Shown here piece by piece: positions 49,735-58,654 of a stretch of 64,000 nt of DNA. Location of the stretch: contig JNKE01000016.1 in NCBI GenBank assembly GCA_000701945.1, positions 230,488 through 294,487 of the forward strand. The letters run 5' to 3'. The notes under the pieces were generated by a model. That model did no database searches. It was not told the origin of the DNA and was given only the letters and a program-made list of their open reading frames with translations. Within the stretch, counting starts at the first letter, position 1; each line of letters begins with the position of its first letter. The translations under genes and the position numbers were made by a program. This DNA comes from Anaerotruncus sp. MC2020. Its GTDB lineage: Bacteria > Bacillota > Clostridia > Oscillospirales > Ruminococcaceae.

Positions 49735-51247
49735 TTCTAGGACGCAAAAAGCTTTAAAGAACTCAATTATAACTACCATATGTCAGATACTCTATCTGCT
49801 CTCATCTTTCATCGGCAGAACAGCTTTAACAAAGATTTTGGGAGCTGAATATCTCGGTATAAATGGGCTGTTTTCAAATATTCTAACCATTATATCCTTC
49901 GCAGAATTGGGGATAGGAAGCGCGCTTGTCTACCATATGTACAAGCCGTTAGCAGAAGGAGATACAAAAAAACTGACCGCATACATACAGCTATATAAAA
50001 ACATTTATGGCATTATAATTGCAATCGTATCCATTTGCGGAATAGCCATCATTCCATTTTTGAAATATATAGTAGAAGCACCAAAAGTCAAAGAAGAACT
50101 TATTCTTCTTTATATTTTGTATCTTGGCGACACAATTATAACATATGCTTATGTCTATAAAAAATCAATACTGATAGCGGATCAAAAATCATATATAATT
50201 TCTATCTTCACACAAGCATTCAATATTATTATGAACATTGTTCAATGTATTGTACTTATCATCACCCATAGCTTTATTTTCTATTTCGCAATCAGACTAA
50301 TTTGCAACCTTCTCAACAACATCACCTGTTCCTATTATGCGCAGAAGCATTATCCTTTCATATCACAAAAAGAATATGATAAGGTAGACCAAATGGTGAT
50401 AAATGGTTTAAAAAAAGATGCCAAAGGATTATTGCTTGATAAATTTGCCGGCACTGCTTTCGGCGGAACTGATAATATTTTTATTTCAACATTTATCGGT
50501 ATCGAAGCCGTTGGAATCCTATCCAATTATACAATGATACTCAGTATTATCAATAGTTTGATAAATAACATTTTCAATTCGATAACAGCCTCTATTGGCA
50601 ATTTGAACGCAACAGAAACTACTGAACAAACTGAAAAAGTTTTAAATAGGCTTTGGTTTATCAACACCTGTTTTTACGGGTATATTTCTATTGCCATGAT
50701 AATTCTTATTCGAGAATTTATAACTGATGTATGGTTTGATGAACAATACTACTTACCAATGACAGTTATTATTGTTGCTGTTACAGAATTATTCTTTCGT
50801 AGTATACATTTCCCTTTGTATACGGTCAGAACTTCAATGGGGTTATTCTCGGAATACAAGTGGATTTTTGCCGTTTCTGCAATATTAAACATCCTCCTTG
50901 ATTTTATTCTAGTTAAACCGCTTGGAATCACAGGACTTTTTCTCGCAACTATACTATGCGAAGGAATTACGTACATTGCTGATATTCAAGTTGTATACAG
51001 AATAGGTTTTAAGAAATCCCCAATATTTTTTTATAAAAACATAGTCTTATGGAGCGGTTATCTTTTTGTTTTATGTCTTTTACTCATCTCCATTTGTAAC
51101 AACATTTCAATAACTGGTATACTTGGACTTGTTATTCGCGGACTAACAATAACAGCAGTATATATCGTTTCATGCATAATTCTTTTTCATAAAAATGAAA
51201 ATTTCATCTATTTCAAAAGCGTGTCTTCAAAACTAATTAAAAAATAA
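49727..51247 (+). CDS. wzx: Wzx-like polysaccharide flippase
   Basis: A 506-residue polytopic membrane protein with about 12-14 transmembrane segments, of the MOP/PST exporter family. It moves undecaprenyl-linked repeat units across the membrane. The N-terminal TKILGAEYLGINGLFSNILTIISFAELGIGSAL motif is typical. No Wzy polymerase is visible in the cluster, so polymerisation must be encoded elsewhere or the product is not polymerised. The ATG at 49727 overlaps the previous gene. Confidence 0.9.
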   Translation: MTNSRTQKALKNSIITTICQILYLLSSFIGRTALTKILGAEYLGINGLFSNILTIISFAELGIGSALVYHMYKPLAEGDTKKLTAYIQLYKNIYGIIIAIVSICGIAIIPFLKYIVEAPKVKEELILLYILYLGDTIITYAYVYKKSILIADQKSYIISIFTQAFNIIMNIVQCIVLIITHSFIFYFAIRLICNLLNNITCSYYAQKHYPFISQKEYDKVDQMVINGLKKDAKGLLLDKFAGTAFGGTDNIFISTFIGIEAVGILSNYTMILSIINSLINNIFNSITASIGNLNATETTEQTEKVLNRLWFINTCFYGYISIAMIILIREFITDVWFDEQYYLPMTVIIVAVTELFFRSIHFPLYTVRTSMGLFSEYKWIFAVSAILNILLDFILVKPLGITGLFLATILCEGITYIADIQVVYRIGFKKSPIFFYKNIVLWSGYLFVLCLLLISICNNISITGILGLVIRGLTITAVYIVSCIILFHKNENFIYFKSVSSKLIKK

Positions 51248-51273
51248 TTTTTTAGATAAATTGGCGACTTTAG

Positions 51274-51481
51274 TTATTATCTATAGAATATCTGAATTAT
51301 GTCACAGATATCCTAGAACTTGAATGCATAAAAGCTAATCTAACAAATAATAAAGCTCAGCTTAATGCTTTTCAACCAAGCAAAGCCAATAACAGACAAA
51401 ATGATTTTTGGAAAGACTATTCTTCATACGGCTTCGGCTATACTTTCCGGAAACACATCTATACAGACAAGTATATGTAAA
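51274..51481 (+). pseudogene. Remnant of a decayed gene with a 1-nt frameshift
   Basis: A frame open from 51274 reads to FWKDY at about 51420; after one extra T the next frame continues SSYGFGYTFRKHIYTDKYM and stops at 51481. The joined text looks like the C-terminus of a larger surface-polysaccharide protein (pyruvyl-transferase or F420-reductase-like proteins in such clusters often end FWKDY...GF). There is no start signal. This explains the 290-bp gap between the flippase and the next gene. Confidence 0.4.
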
Positions 51482-51537
51482 AAACTCAATAAACTGGGAT
51501 TTATTCAAATTAGGCTTACAAGATTATTAGAGGTAAA

Positions 51538-52311
51538 ATGAAAAGAAAAATACTGATTCGATTTGACGATATTTGCCCGACAATGGATTTCGTGCAATGG
51601 GAAAGAGCAGATAAGTTATTAAGGAAATACAATATTCGGCCTTTACTTGGCGTTATTCCCGAATGTAAAGACCCCGATTTAAAAATCGAACCTGAGCATG
51701 AAGATTTTTGGGAGCTGATAAAGAGCTTGGAGCGTAAGGGCTATACGCTCGCAATGCATGGATGCTACCATTTGTACCGCACAAATGTTAGAGGAATGGT
51801 TAATAACAGCAATCATTCCGAATTTGCAGGACTTCCATTTGAAGAACAATACAGAATGATTTGTCACGGAAAAAAAATATTGGCACAACATAAAATACAT
51901 ACCGATATTTTCTTTGCCCCTGCCCATTCCTACGATGAAAACACGCTGAGAGCTCTTGCGAAAGCCGGATTTAAGTTTATATCTGACGGCAAATCATACA
52001 AGCCGTACAAAATGCACGGAATAAAGTGCATCCCATGCAGATCTGAGGGCTGTCCATATATAAAAAAGTCTGGATATTATACTGCTGTTTTCCATGCTCA
52101 TGAATGGAGCAGACCTGAGAAGGAAGTTGAATATCATAAATTTCAAGATTTATTAAAAAACTATTCTTCTGATATTACAAGTTTTTCTGATTTTGAAAAA
52201 ATACGCTCCGGAAAACTAACCACGCAAAAGATAATTGAAAAATCATATTTAGTGTATCAACGATATATACAGCCTTACCTTTCTGAAATAAAGCATTACC
52301 TGTTGAAATAA
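51538..52311 (+). CDS. DUF2334-type polysaccharide deacetylase-like protein
   Basis: A 257-residue NodB-like protein. Likely metal-site segments are IRFDDICPTMD, AMHGCYHLYR and FFAPAHSYDENTLRAL. A CIPCRSEGCPYI stretch is cysteine-rich and absent from the other DUF2334 gene. It may deacetylate a sugar of the polysaccharide. GAGGT precedes the ATG. Confidence 0.8.
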   Translation: MKRKILIRFDDICPTMDFVQWERADKLLRKYNIRPLLGVIPECKDPDLKIEPEHEDFWELIKSLERKGYTLAMHGCYHLYRTNVRGMVNNSNHSEFAGLPFEEQYRMICHGKKILAQHKIHTDIFFAPAHSYDENTLRALAKAGFKFISDGKSYKPYKMHGIKCIPCRSEGCPYIKKSGYYTAVFHAHEWSRPEKEVEYHKFQDLLKNYSSDITSFSDFEKIRSGKLTTQKIIEKSYLVYQRYIQPYLSEIKHYLLK

Positions 52312-52408
52312 TCGAACCATATTTCTGATATTCTTAAGCAATGATTGAAACAATTCAATGCATTGAAGTAAATGATACAGAACTATGATCCATAGGAGGA
52401 AAGGAAAA

Positions 52409-53662
52409 ATGATAATAACTGTAGCCGGTACCGGATACGTCGGTCTCTCACTTGCAGTTTTGCTTTCACAGCACAACGACGTAACTGCCGTAGACATCAT
52501 AAATGAGAAAGTTGAAAAGCTCAACAACTGGCAAAGCCCTATCCAAGATAGTTATATTGAAAAGTATCTTTCAGAGCATGAAGAACGTAAGCTCTCACTT
52601 AAAGCTACTACTGACGGACATTTGGCCTATGAGAATGCAGACTATATCATTATTGCCACGCCGACAAATTACGACCCTGCAACAAATTGCTTTGACTGCT
52701 CTGCTGTAGAATCAGTTCTTTCGATTATCAAAGAAGTAACCGCGCAAAAAGAGAAAAAACCCGCAATAGTTATCAAATCCACTGTACCTGTGGGATACAC
52801 TGTACAGGTGAGCGAGAAAATGGGAATGGATAATATTATCTTCAGCCCCGAATTTCTTAGGGAGTCAAATGCACTTTATGACAATCTTTATCCGAGCCGC
52901 ATAATAGTCGGAGCAGATGAGAAAAATAAAAAGAATGCTGAGATATTTGCGGCAATGCTTCAGCAAGGTGCGGTAAAATCGGATATTCCTGTTCTTTTCA
53001 TGGCTGCAACAGAAGCAGAAGCAACAAAGCTGTTTGTGAACACATACCTTGCTCTCAGAGTCTCCTACTTCAATGAATTAGACACCTATGCTGAGGTCAA
53101 AGGGTTGAACACCGCAAACATCATCCGCGGTGTTTGTCTTGATCCGCGTGTAGGAGACTACTACAACAACCCTTCCTTTGGATATGGAGGATACTGTCTG
53201 CCGAAAGACACTAAACAGCTTCTCGCTAACTACCGCGATATTCCTCAGAATATGATGTCTGCTATCGTTGAATCAAACAGAACACGAAAGGACTTTATAG
53301 CAGAACGTATAATGGAGGTGGCAGGAGCTTACTGTAGCAGCGAGAACTACTCCGAATTGCGTGAAAAGGAACAAAAAGAAGTAACTATAGGCATCTATCG
53401 CCTAACAATGAAAAGCAACAGCGATAACTTCCGACAATCCTCTGTTCAAGGTGTTATGAAACGCATAAAGGCAAAGGGCGCAGAGGTTATTATCTATGAA
53501 CCTGCACTTGAAAACGGCAGTACATTCTTCGGCTCTCTCGTCCTGAACGATTTGAAGGAATTCAAAAAGAAAAGCAGCTGTATTGTTGCAAATAGATATG
53601 ACTCTCAACTTGACGACGTTTACGAAAAAGTATATACTCGAGACCTTTTCAGGAGAGATTAA
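52409..53662 (+). CDS. ugd: UDP-glucose 6-dehydrogenase
   Basis: A 417-residue short-type UDP-sugar dehydrogenase. Motifs are [50 protein letters not shown] and the catalytic-cysteine motif [18 protein letters not shown]. It oxidises UDP-glucose to UDP-glucuronate. The ATG follows AGGAGGAAAGG. GC content returns toward the genomic level from here. The adjacent epimerase should convert its product to UDP-galacturonate. Confidence 0.93.
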   Translation: MIITVAGTGYVGLSLAVLLSQHNDVTAVDIINEKVEKLNNWQSPIQDSYIEKYLSEHEERKLSLKATTDGHLAYENADYIIIATPTNYDPATNCFDCSAVESVLSIIKEVTAQKEKKPAIVIKSTVPVGYTVQVSEKMGMDNIIFSPEFLRESNALYDNLYPSRIIVGADEKNKKNAEIFAAMLQQGAVKSDIPVLFMAATEAEATKLFVNTYLALRVSYFNELDTYAEVKGLNTANIIRGVCLDPRVGDYYNNPSFGYGGYCLPKDTKQLLANYRDIPQNMMSAIVESNRTRKDFIAERIMEVAGAYCSSENYSELREKEQKEVTIGIYRLTMKSNSDNFRQSSVQGVMKRIKAKGAEVIIYEPALENGSTFFGSLVLNDLKEFKKKSSCIVANRYDSQLDDVYEKVYTRDLFRRD

Positions 53663-53665
53663 ACA

Positions 53666-54733
53666 ATGAACAAAACAAAGATCGAGCTTAATAACAAAAG
53701 CATTCTCGTAACAGGTTCCCCCGGATTCATCGGTGCAAACCTTGTGCTCCGCCTGCTTTCTGAAATGCAGGAAGGTACAATAGTATCGCTTGATAATATG
53801 AGTGACTACTATGACCCGAAGCTGAAAGAATACCGTCTTGAACTGATAAACATGGCAGCAGAAAATAGCGGCGCTAATCATATATTCGTAAAAGGCTCTA
53901 TCGCTGATAAATCGCTTCTCAACGAACTGTTCAGCACCTACCGATTCGATATCGTTGTAAACCTCGCAGCACAGGCAGGCGTGCGCTATTCAATCGAACA
54001 CCCCGATGTATATATCGAGTCCAACATTCTCGGATTCTATAATATCCTCGAAGCCTGCAGGAACAATCCTGTTGAACACCTTGTCTATGCCTCATCATCT
54101 TCTGTGTACGGAGGCAACAAAAAGATACCATTCTCCATTGACGATAAAGTAGACTGTCCAGTATCACTCTATGCTGCCACAAAAAAATCTGACGAATTAC
54201 TGGCTCACAGCTACTCAAAGCTCTATAATATTCCCTCGACAGGACTACGCTTTTTCACGGTTTATGGCCCTGCTGGCAGACCCGATATGTTCTATTTCAA
54301 CGCTACAAATATGCTGACAAAGGGAAAAAGCATAAAAATATTCAATTATGGCAACTGCAAACGCGACTTTACTTATATTGATGACATTATAGAAGGAGTA
54401 TATCGCGTAATGCAAGGAGCACCTCCCAAGGAAAACGGAGAAGACGGTCTTCCTATACCACCTTATTCGGTTTACAATATCGGCGGAGGGACACCTGAAA
54501 ATCTCTTAGACTTTATCAGTACGCTTCAAGAAGAGCTTGTCAGAGCAGCTATTCTTCCCGCTGAATATGACTTTGCTTCTCACAGAGAGCTCGTCGCAAT
54601 GCAGCCGGGAGACGTACCTGTGACATATGCTGACTGCAAAACTCTCGAAGATGATTACGGATTCAGACCAAAGACAGGTATTCGTGAAGGACTGCGAAAA
54701 TTTGCTGAATGGTACAGTGAATACTATAAATAA
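53666..54733 (+). CDS. UDP-glucuronate 4-epimerase-like SDR
   Basis: A 355-residue extended SDR with VTGSPGFIGANLVLRLL, LDNMSDYYDPKLKEYRLELI (the DYYDP(K/L)LK stretch is typical of UDP-glucuronate epimerases), NLAAQAGVRYSIEHPDVYIESNILGF, SSSSVYGG and the catalytic YAATKK. It should convert UDP-GlcA to UDP-GalA. It is the last gene of the polysaccharide operon, 3 bp after ugd, and ends 14 bp from the convergent DUF4363 gene with no terminator in between. Confidence 0.9.
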   Translation: MNKTKIELNNKSILVTGSPGFIGANLVLRLLSEMQEGTIVSLDNMSDYYDPKLKEYRLELINMAAENSGANHIFVKGSIADKSLLNELFSTYRFDIVVNLAAQAGVRYSIEHPDVYIESNILGFYNILEACRNNPVEHLVYASSSSVYGGNKKIPFSIDDKVDCPVSLYAATKKSDELLAHSYSKLYNIPSTGLRFFTVYGPAGRPDMFYFNATNMLTKGKSIKIFNYGNCKRDFTYIDDIIEGVYRVMQGAPPKENGEDGLPIPPYSVYNIGGGTPENLLDFISTLQEELVRAAILPAEYDFASHRELVAMQPGDVPVTYADCKTLEDDYGFRPKTGIREGLRKFAEWYSEYYK

Positions 54734-54747
54734 TTCTGCACACTCCC

Positions 54748-55125
54748 CTACAGCACCGTTGTTATCATTGGTGTCTCGGCGTCGCGGAGCTGCTCGAGGA
54801 TATGGTGGAGCTCGATGAGTTCGGGGACGAGCTCGTCGCTGCCGTTCTCGGCGTAGTAGCTGATACGCGTGCAGATGCGGTCGACCTCGGAGAGTCGGTC
54901 GCTCTTGACGAGCACCGCCGCACGCACGCGGAAATGCTCCCAGTCGCGCTCGAGCTCCCGCGCGGCAGCGACAGCCTCCGCCTGCTCGCCGCCCTCGTAT
55001 AGCTCCGCGACCTCGTCCGCGGCGGAGATGAGCCTCCTGCAGCGAATATTCACCCACACGCCCGATACAATGCTTGCCGCGATGAGCAGGCTAAGTATCG
55101 CGGCGCTTATTTTTACCCGTGTCAT
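54748..55125 (-). CDS. DUF4363 family protein
   Basis: A 125-residue protein with an N-terminal membrane anchor (VKISAAILSLLIAASIVSGVWV) and an alpha-helical extracytoplasmic domain (LERDWEHFRVRAAVLVKSDRLSEVDRICTRISYYAENGS...ELIELHHILEQLRD). This pattern fits DUF4363, usually encoded next to DUF421 in spore-formers. It overlaps the DUF421 gene by 35 nt. Function unknown; a spore-membrane role is likely from context. Confidence 0.8.
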   Translation of the reverse strand: MTRVKISAAILSLLIAASIVSGVWVNIRCRRLISAADEVAELYEGGEQAEAVAAARELERDWEHFRVRAAVLVKSDRLSEVDRICTRISYYAENGSDELVPELIELHHILEQLRDAETPMITTVL

Positions 55126-55825
55126 GGTCGTCGCCTCCCTGCGTGATAATGGGGCTGCCGTCCCTCGGCGAGATGAAGCAGCTCCCAGAGCGGTCGGCGG
55201 TCATTATGAAGATGTCGCACGCTTTCAGCCCGAATTTTCTGGCGGTGCGCTCCGCGTAGCCCTCGTCGAAGCCGAGCGAGCGCAGAGCCGTGTGCAGCAC
55301 TATCCCGTCGGAGATGATGACGAGCGGCGGGTCGGAGTCCTCCGCCTGTACGCCGAGGTCGGCGCGCGTGGGAGTGTCCGCAGTCTGCCGCCTCATCACG
55401 GACATACTCCCCGTAGTCTCGACGACGGCGAGCTGTACCTCCGCGAGGTCGAAAATCTCACTGCCTCGGAGCGCCATCATCAGGTCATCGACGGAGAAGC
55501 GGAGGTCGCGCATAGCCTCGCAGTCAATTTTGCCGCCGCTGATGATTATTTTCGGACTGCCCGAGATGGACCTCCTCACCGCGGGGAATCGTAGGCACAG
55601 CCACGACACCGCGACCTCGAAGCAGACGAGGGCGAGTATCGGGGTGACGCCGACGATGACGGGGATATTGACGTCCTCGAGGGGGAGGGTCGCGATGTTG
55701 GAGACGAGGATAGTGATGACGAGCTCGGAGGGCTGGAGCTCCCCGAGCTGGCGCTTGCCCATGAGCCGCACCGCGAATATGACGAGCACATACAAAATAA
55801 GCGAACGTATCAGAATTACCGACAT
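55091..55825 (-). CDS. DUF421 (YetF/YrbG-type) membrane protein
   Basis: A 244-residue protein with about three N-terminal transmembrane segments (MSVILIRSLILYVLVIFAVRLMGKRQLGELQPSELVITILVSNIA...) and a soluble domain (SPKIIISGGKIDCEAMRDLRFSVDDLMMALR...). RLMGKR(Q/E)LGELQP.ELVI is diagnostic of DUF421. In Bacillus, YetF-type proteins are made in the forespore and affect spore stability. The ATG follows AAGGAG by 8 nt; the longer frame is rejected. A forespore-type promoter lies just upstream. Confidence 0.9.
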   Translation of the reverse strand: MSVILIRSLILYVLVIFAVRLMGKRQLGELQPSELVITILVSNIATLPLEDVNIPVIVGVTPILALVCFEVAVSWLCLRFPAVRRSISGSPKIIISGGKIDCEAMRDLRFSVDDLMMALRGSEIFDLAEVQLAVVETTGSMSVMRRQTADTPTRADLGVQAEDSDPPLVIISDGIVLHTALRSLGFDEGYAERTARKFGLKACDIFIMTADRSGSCFISPRDGSPIITQGGDDHDTGKNKRRDT

Positions 55826-55845
55826 TTCAACAGCTCCTTCGGGGT

Positions 55846-55874
55846 TAGTATGGCACGCGGCGAAAAAAATATGT
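55846..55874 (-). promoter_or_regulatory. Candidate sigma-F/G promoter of the DUF421-DUF4363 operon
   Basis: Minus-strand ACATA, 17-nt spacer, CATACTA, against GHATR and CATNNTA. The predicted leader is about 15 nt. Confidence 0.5.
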
Positions 55875-55883
55875 ATCGCCGCT

Positions 55884-55913
55884 GAATAAAAACGCGTCGG
55901 GGAGTTCATAATA
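55884..55913 (+). promoter_or_regulatory. Candidate sigma-F/G promoter of the DUF1540 gene
   Basis: GAATA, 18-nt spacer, CATAATA, a full match to the forespore consensus. It is divergent from the DUF421 promoter, 10 bp away. Confidence 0.55.
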
Positions 55914-55955
55914 AGAACGGCTTCAATGCTAATTCTTATCAAGGAGGCTTGTATC

Positions 55956-56138
55956 ATGGATAACAAGCATAAGAACGACTGTATCAAGTGCTCGGTGGCG
56001 CAGTGCCAGCACAATATGGTGACAGAGAACTACTGCTCGCTCGACTCTATCTCCGTCGGCACACACGAGGAGAACCCCACTGTTCCCGAATGTACCGACT
56101 GCAACAGCTTCGTCAAGCGCACGGGCTGCTGCGACTGA
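55956..56138 (+). CDS. DUF1540 small cysteine-rich protein
   Basis: A 60-residue protein with seven cysteines (IKCSVAQCQHN...NYCSLDSISVGTHEENPTVPECTDCNSFVKRTGCCD), matching DUF1540, a small probably metal-binding family common in spore-formers. The ATG follows AAGGAGG by 8 nt. With a forespore-type promoter and divergent DUF421 genes, a spore role is inferred. Confidence 0.85.
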   Translation: MDNKHKNDCIKCSVAQCQHNMVTENYCSLDSISVGTHEENPTVPECTDCNSFVKRTGCCD

Positions 56139-56235
56139 CACGCATTGGCACGTCGCGGGACGTGCCGTACATATAGTCAACATAGACAAATCGCGAGCCC
56201 GTTTACGGTCAAATGGGAAAATTTGTCCAGCGCTC

Positions 56236-56264
56236 TTGCAATGAGGCGGGATTTAGTGTATAAT
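56236..56264 (+). promoter_or_regulatory. Promoter of ireB
   Basis: TTGCAA, 17-nt spacer, TATAAT, 50 bp before the ATG. Confidence 0.78.
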
Positions 56265-56313
56265 AATAGTGAGCTTCTATTGAAGTATTTATTCCCAACA
56301 GGAGGCTGATAAT

Positions 56314-56559
56314 ATGTTCGACAAGACTATGACATTTTCCGTGAACGAAGACAAGGAAGCGGAGCTCAGAAAGAATCTCACCATTATCTATGACGCTCTC
56401 GTCCAGAAGGGCTACAACCCCGTTAATCAGATAGTAGGCTATATCCTCTCAGAGGACCCCACCTACATAACCACATACAATAACGCAAGAAATCTCATCC
56501 GTCACATCGACAGAGACGAGCTTTTGCAGGTGCTTGTGAGGTCGTACCTACAGGCATAA
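56314..56559 (+). CDS. ireB: IreB family regulatory phosphoprotein (UPF0297)
   Basis: An 81-residue protein almost wholly composed of the UPF0297 pattern ([58 protein letters not shown]). In Enterococcus IreB is phosphorylated by the PASTA kinase IreK and tunes cephalosporin resistance. The usual partners ruvX and DUF1292 are not next to it here; it is monocistronic. AGGAGG precedes the ATG. Confidence 0.95.
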   Translation: MFDKTMTFSVNEDKEAELRKNLTIIYDALVQKGYNPVNQIVGYILSEDPTYITTYNNARNLIRHIDRDELLQVLVRSYLQA

Positions 56560-56631
56560 GTCAGGCGCGGGACGCCTCTGCGGACAAGCAGGGCTGAGTG
56601 CGCGGACGCAATTTCAACTGAATAAAAAAAG

Positions 56632-56668
56632 AGCGGCAGTCTTACATGGCTGCCGCTTTCTATTTTCC
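56632..56668 (+). terminator. Terminator downstream of ireB
   Basis: AGCGGCAG-10 nt-CTGCCGCT followed by TTCTATTTTC; the A-run on its left suits minus-strand use too. Confidence 0.8.
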
Positions 56669-56776
56669 CCGCATATCGCCTAAAATATGCAAGGAGCTCA
56701 CCCCTCACCGCACAATGCGCGCGGTTTTCCCTGTCTCTATATCATTTCTCTATTCTCTTTCCCGTCAGCTATATTT

Positions 56777-57529
56777 TTAGCGCTGCGGGTAGTCGCTGTC
56801 CTGCTGCTCAGCCTTTGCAACTGCCTCCTCGAGCGAGAGCCCCGTGAACTCCTGCGCCGAGAATATGCGTCCCGACTTCTTGTCGTCCGCGAATGCGCCC
56901 ACCAGCACGCCGGGGAGCGCGCTCTCGGGACTGTTAGGAGCGTTAGGTCCGCCGAGGTCGGTCCTGCACCAGCCGGGGTCCGTGAGATTTATCATCACGT
57001 CCGTGCCGTCGTACATCTTGCCGATGTCGTGCGTGACCTTGTTCAGCGCCGCCTTAGCCGCAGAATAGCCTGCCTGCTCGGGCTCGAGGTCGATGCCGCT
57101 CGTGGTATTGACTATCCTGCCGAAGCCTCTCTCCGCCATTTTCGGCAGGAAATGGTAGCATATCAGCATGGGAGCGACGGTATTGATACGGAAGCTGATA
57201 TCGTAGTCCGTATACGGCGTCGCGAGGTAGTCCGTCCTGTAGGCTATCTGGAGACCCGCATTATTGAGGACTATGTCCACCTGCGTGCCCTTTGCGTCTA
57301 TCTCGGCGAGCATCTGTTGCACTGAATCGGGCTCTGACAGCTCAGCGGAGACCGCATATGCCTCAACTCCCAGCGCCTTGACCTCCGCGAGCACCTTTTC
57401 GCAGTGTGCCGCGTCTCTGCTGTGGAGAATGAGATTAGCGCCCTGTTCCGCCATAAAAACAGCCGAAAGATAGCCGATACCTCTGCTCGCGCCTGTGATA
57501 AGCGCCCATTTGCCTTTAACGTTTACCAT
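56777..57529 (-). CDS. Classical short-chain dehydrogenase/reductase
   Basis: A 250-residue SDR. The nucleotide-binding TGASRGIG, the NNAG motif, the catalytic serine in VNTTSGI, and YSAAK are all present. NLTDPGWCRTDLGGPNAPNSPE is typical of oxidoreductases acting on small carbonyl compounds. Substrate unknown. Monocistronic with its own promoter. Confidence 0.88.
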   Translation of the reverse strand: MVNVKGKWALITGASRGIGYLSAVFMAEQGANLILHSRDAAHCEKVLAEVKALGVEAYAVSAELSEPDSVQQMLAEIDAKGTQVDIVLNNAGLQIAYRTDYLATPYTDYDISFRINTVAPMLICYHFLPKMAERGFGRIVNTTSGIDLEPEQAGYSAAKAALNKVTHDIGKMYDGTDVMINLTDPGWCRTDLGGPNAPNSPESALPGVLVGAFADDKKSGRIFSAQEFTGLSLEEAVAKAEQQDSDYPQR

Positions 57530-57569
57530 AAGTGGAAACCTCCCTTGCCCGTAGGCAATTTATACGATG

Positions 57570-57598
57570 ATTATAACACGCGTTCAGAGTTTTTGCAA
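57570..57598 (-). promoter_or_regulatory. Promoter of the SDR gene
   Basis: Minus-strand TTGCAA, 17-nt spacer, TATAAT. Confidence 0.75.
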
Positions 57599-57656
57599 CA
57601 ATTGGATATCTCTTTCTTTGCAATCATATCAAAATTTTTGCACTATATTTTTCAAG

Positions 57657-57685
57657 TCATATTTTGCAGACCGAAACACATACTA
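57657..57685 (+). promoter_or_regulatory. Candidate sigma-G promoter of pdaA
   Basis: TCATA, 17-nt spacer, CATACTA against GHATR and CATNNTA; 47 bp before the ATG. Bacillus pdaA is sigma-G dependent. Confidence 0.5.
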
Positions 57686-57731
57686 CGATTGCAGAGTGAT
57701 TCTGCAAAACTACAAAGGAAAACAAACGCTT

Positions 57732-58472
57732 ATGAGAAAGATAGCTCCGACTGCGGCGGCGCTCCTTACTGCGGCAATAGTGCCGACGGTATCGGTCTGC
57801 GCCGCGGACTGCACAAGGATAGGCTACGGGCAGGGGACGTCGGTGGACGCGCTCAACCGTCCGACCGACGCCTTGCAGTTCAACGCCCGATACGGCGACC
57901 TTGATGCCTTCGCCCTGTCGGCAGATGAGAAAAGGATAGTCATCACGTTCGATCAGGGCTATGAAAACGGCTATACCGCGAGCATTCTCGACACGCTGAG
58001 GGAGAAGAACGTACACGCGATATTCTTCCTGACGGGCGACTACGCCAAGCGCGAGGAGGCGCTCGTAAAGCGCATGATAGCGGAGGGGCACACCCTCGGC
58101 AACCACGGCATGACCCACGCGAGCCTCCCCACCCTCTCGGAGGAGGCGGCGCGCAAGGAGATAATGTCACTGCATGAGTTCGTGCTCAACAACTACGGCT
58201 ACGAGATGCAGTATTTCCGCTGTCCGTGCGGCGAATACTCCGAGCAGGCGCTTGAGACGGTGCAGGAATGCGGCTACAAGACAGTGTTCTGGAGCTTTGC
58301 CTACGTCGACTGGAAGACCGACGCTCAGCCCTCAGCGACTGAGGGACTGGACAAGCTGACGAAGTCGGCACACGGCGGAGAGATACTCCTCCTGCACTCG
58401 GTATCGGCAACGAATGCCGAGATACTGGGCGATGTGATAGACTCATTCCGCGCGCAGGGCTACACGGTATAA
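57732..58472 (+). CDS. pdaA: PdaA-like spore-cortex muramic delta-lactam deacetylase
   Basis: A 246-residue exported polysaccharide deacetylase. It has a signal peptide (about 1-24, ending VCA) and a NodB domain with ITFDQGYENGYT, HTLGNHGMTH, YFRCPCGEYSEQAL, FWSFAYVDWKTDAQ and ILLLHSVS. The GYENGYT and the FWS(F/L)A..DWK patterns are specific to PdaA, which deacetylates muramic acid on the way to cortex delta-lactam. The second acidic residue of the usual TFD(D/E) motif is Gln here. A forespore-type promoter lies upstream. It ends at a strong terminator. Confidence 0.9.
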   Translation: MRKIAPTAAALLTAAIVPTVSVCAADCTRIGYGQGTSVDALNRPTDALQFNARYGDLDAFALSADEKRIVITFDQGYENGYTASILDTLREKNVHAIFFLTGDYAKREEALVKRMIAEGHTLGNHGMTHASLPTLSEEAARKEIMSLHEFVLNNYGYEMQYFRCPCGEYSEQALETVQECGYKTVFWSFAYVDWKTDAQPSATEGLDKLTKSAHGGEILLLHSVSATNAEILGDVIDSFRAQGYTV

Positions 58473-58479
58473 CAACGCA

Positions 58480-58514
58480 AAACGCCGAGGAAGGCTTGAC
58501 CTCCTCGGCGTTTC
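58480..58514 (+). terminator. Terminator of pdaA
   Basis: AAACGCCGAGG and CCTCGGCGTTT arms, 12-nt loop, followed by CTGCAT; the arms themselves supply the TTT. Confidence 0.78.
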
Positions 58515-58654
58515 TGCATACTAATCTCATCCAGTATAAAAAAGATTCCCCAAAATTCCCTGTGCTGCTATACTGTGCGGCATACCCCCATACGCCGCGA
58601 AGCAGTCTTTTTTTGCGGGTCGATACCCGCTATCCCTCATATCAGGCAGACGAG

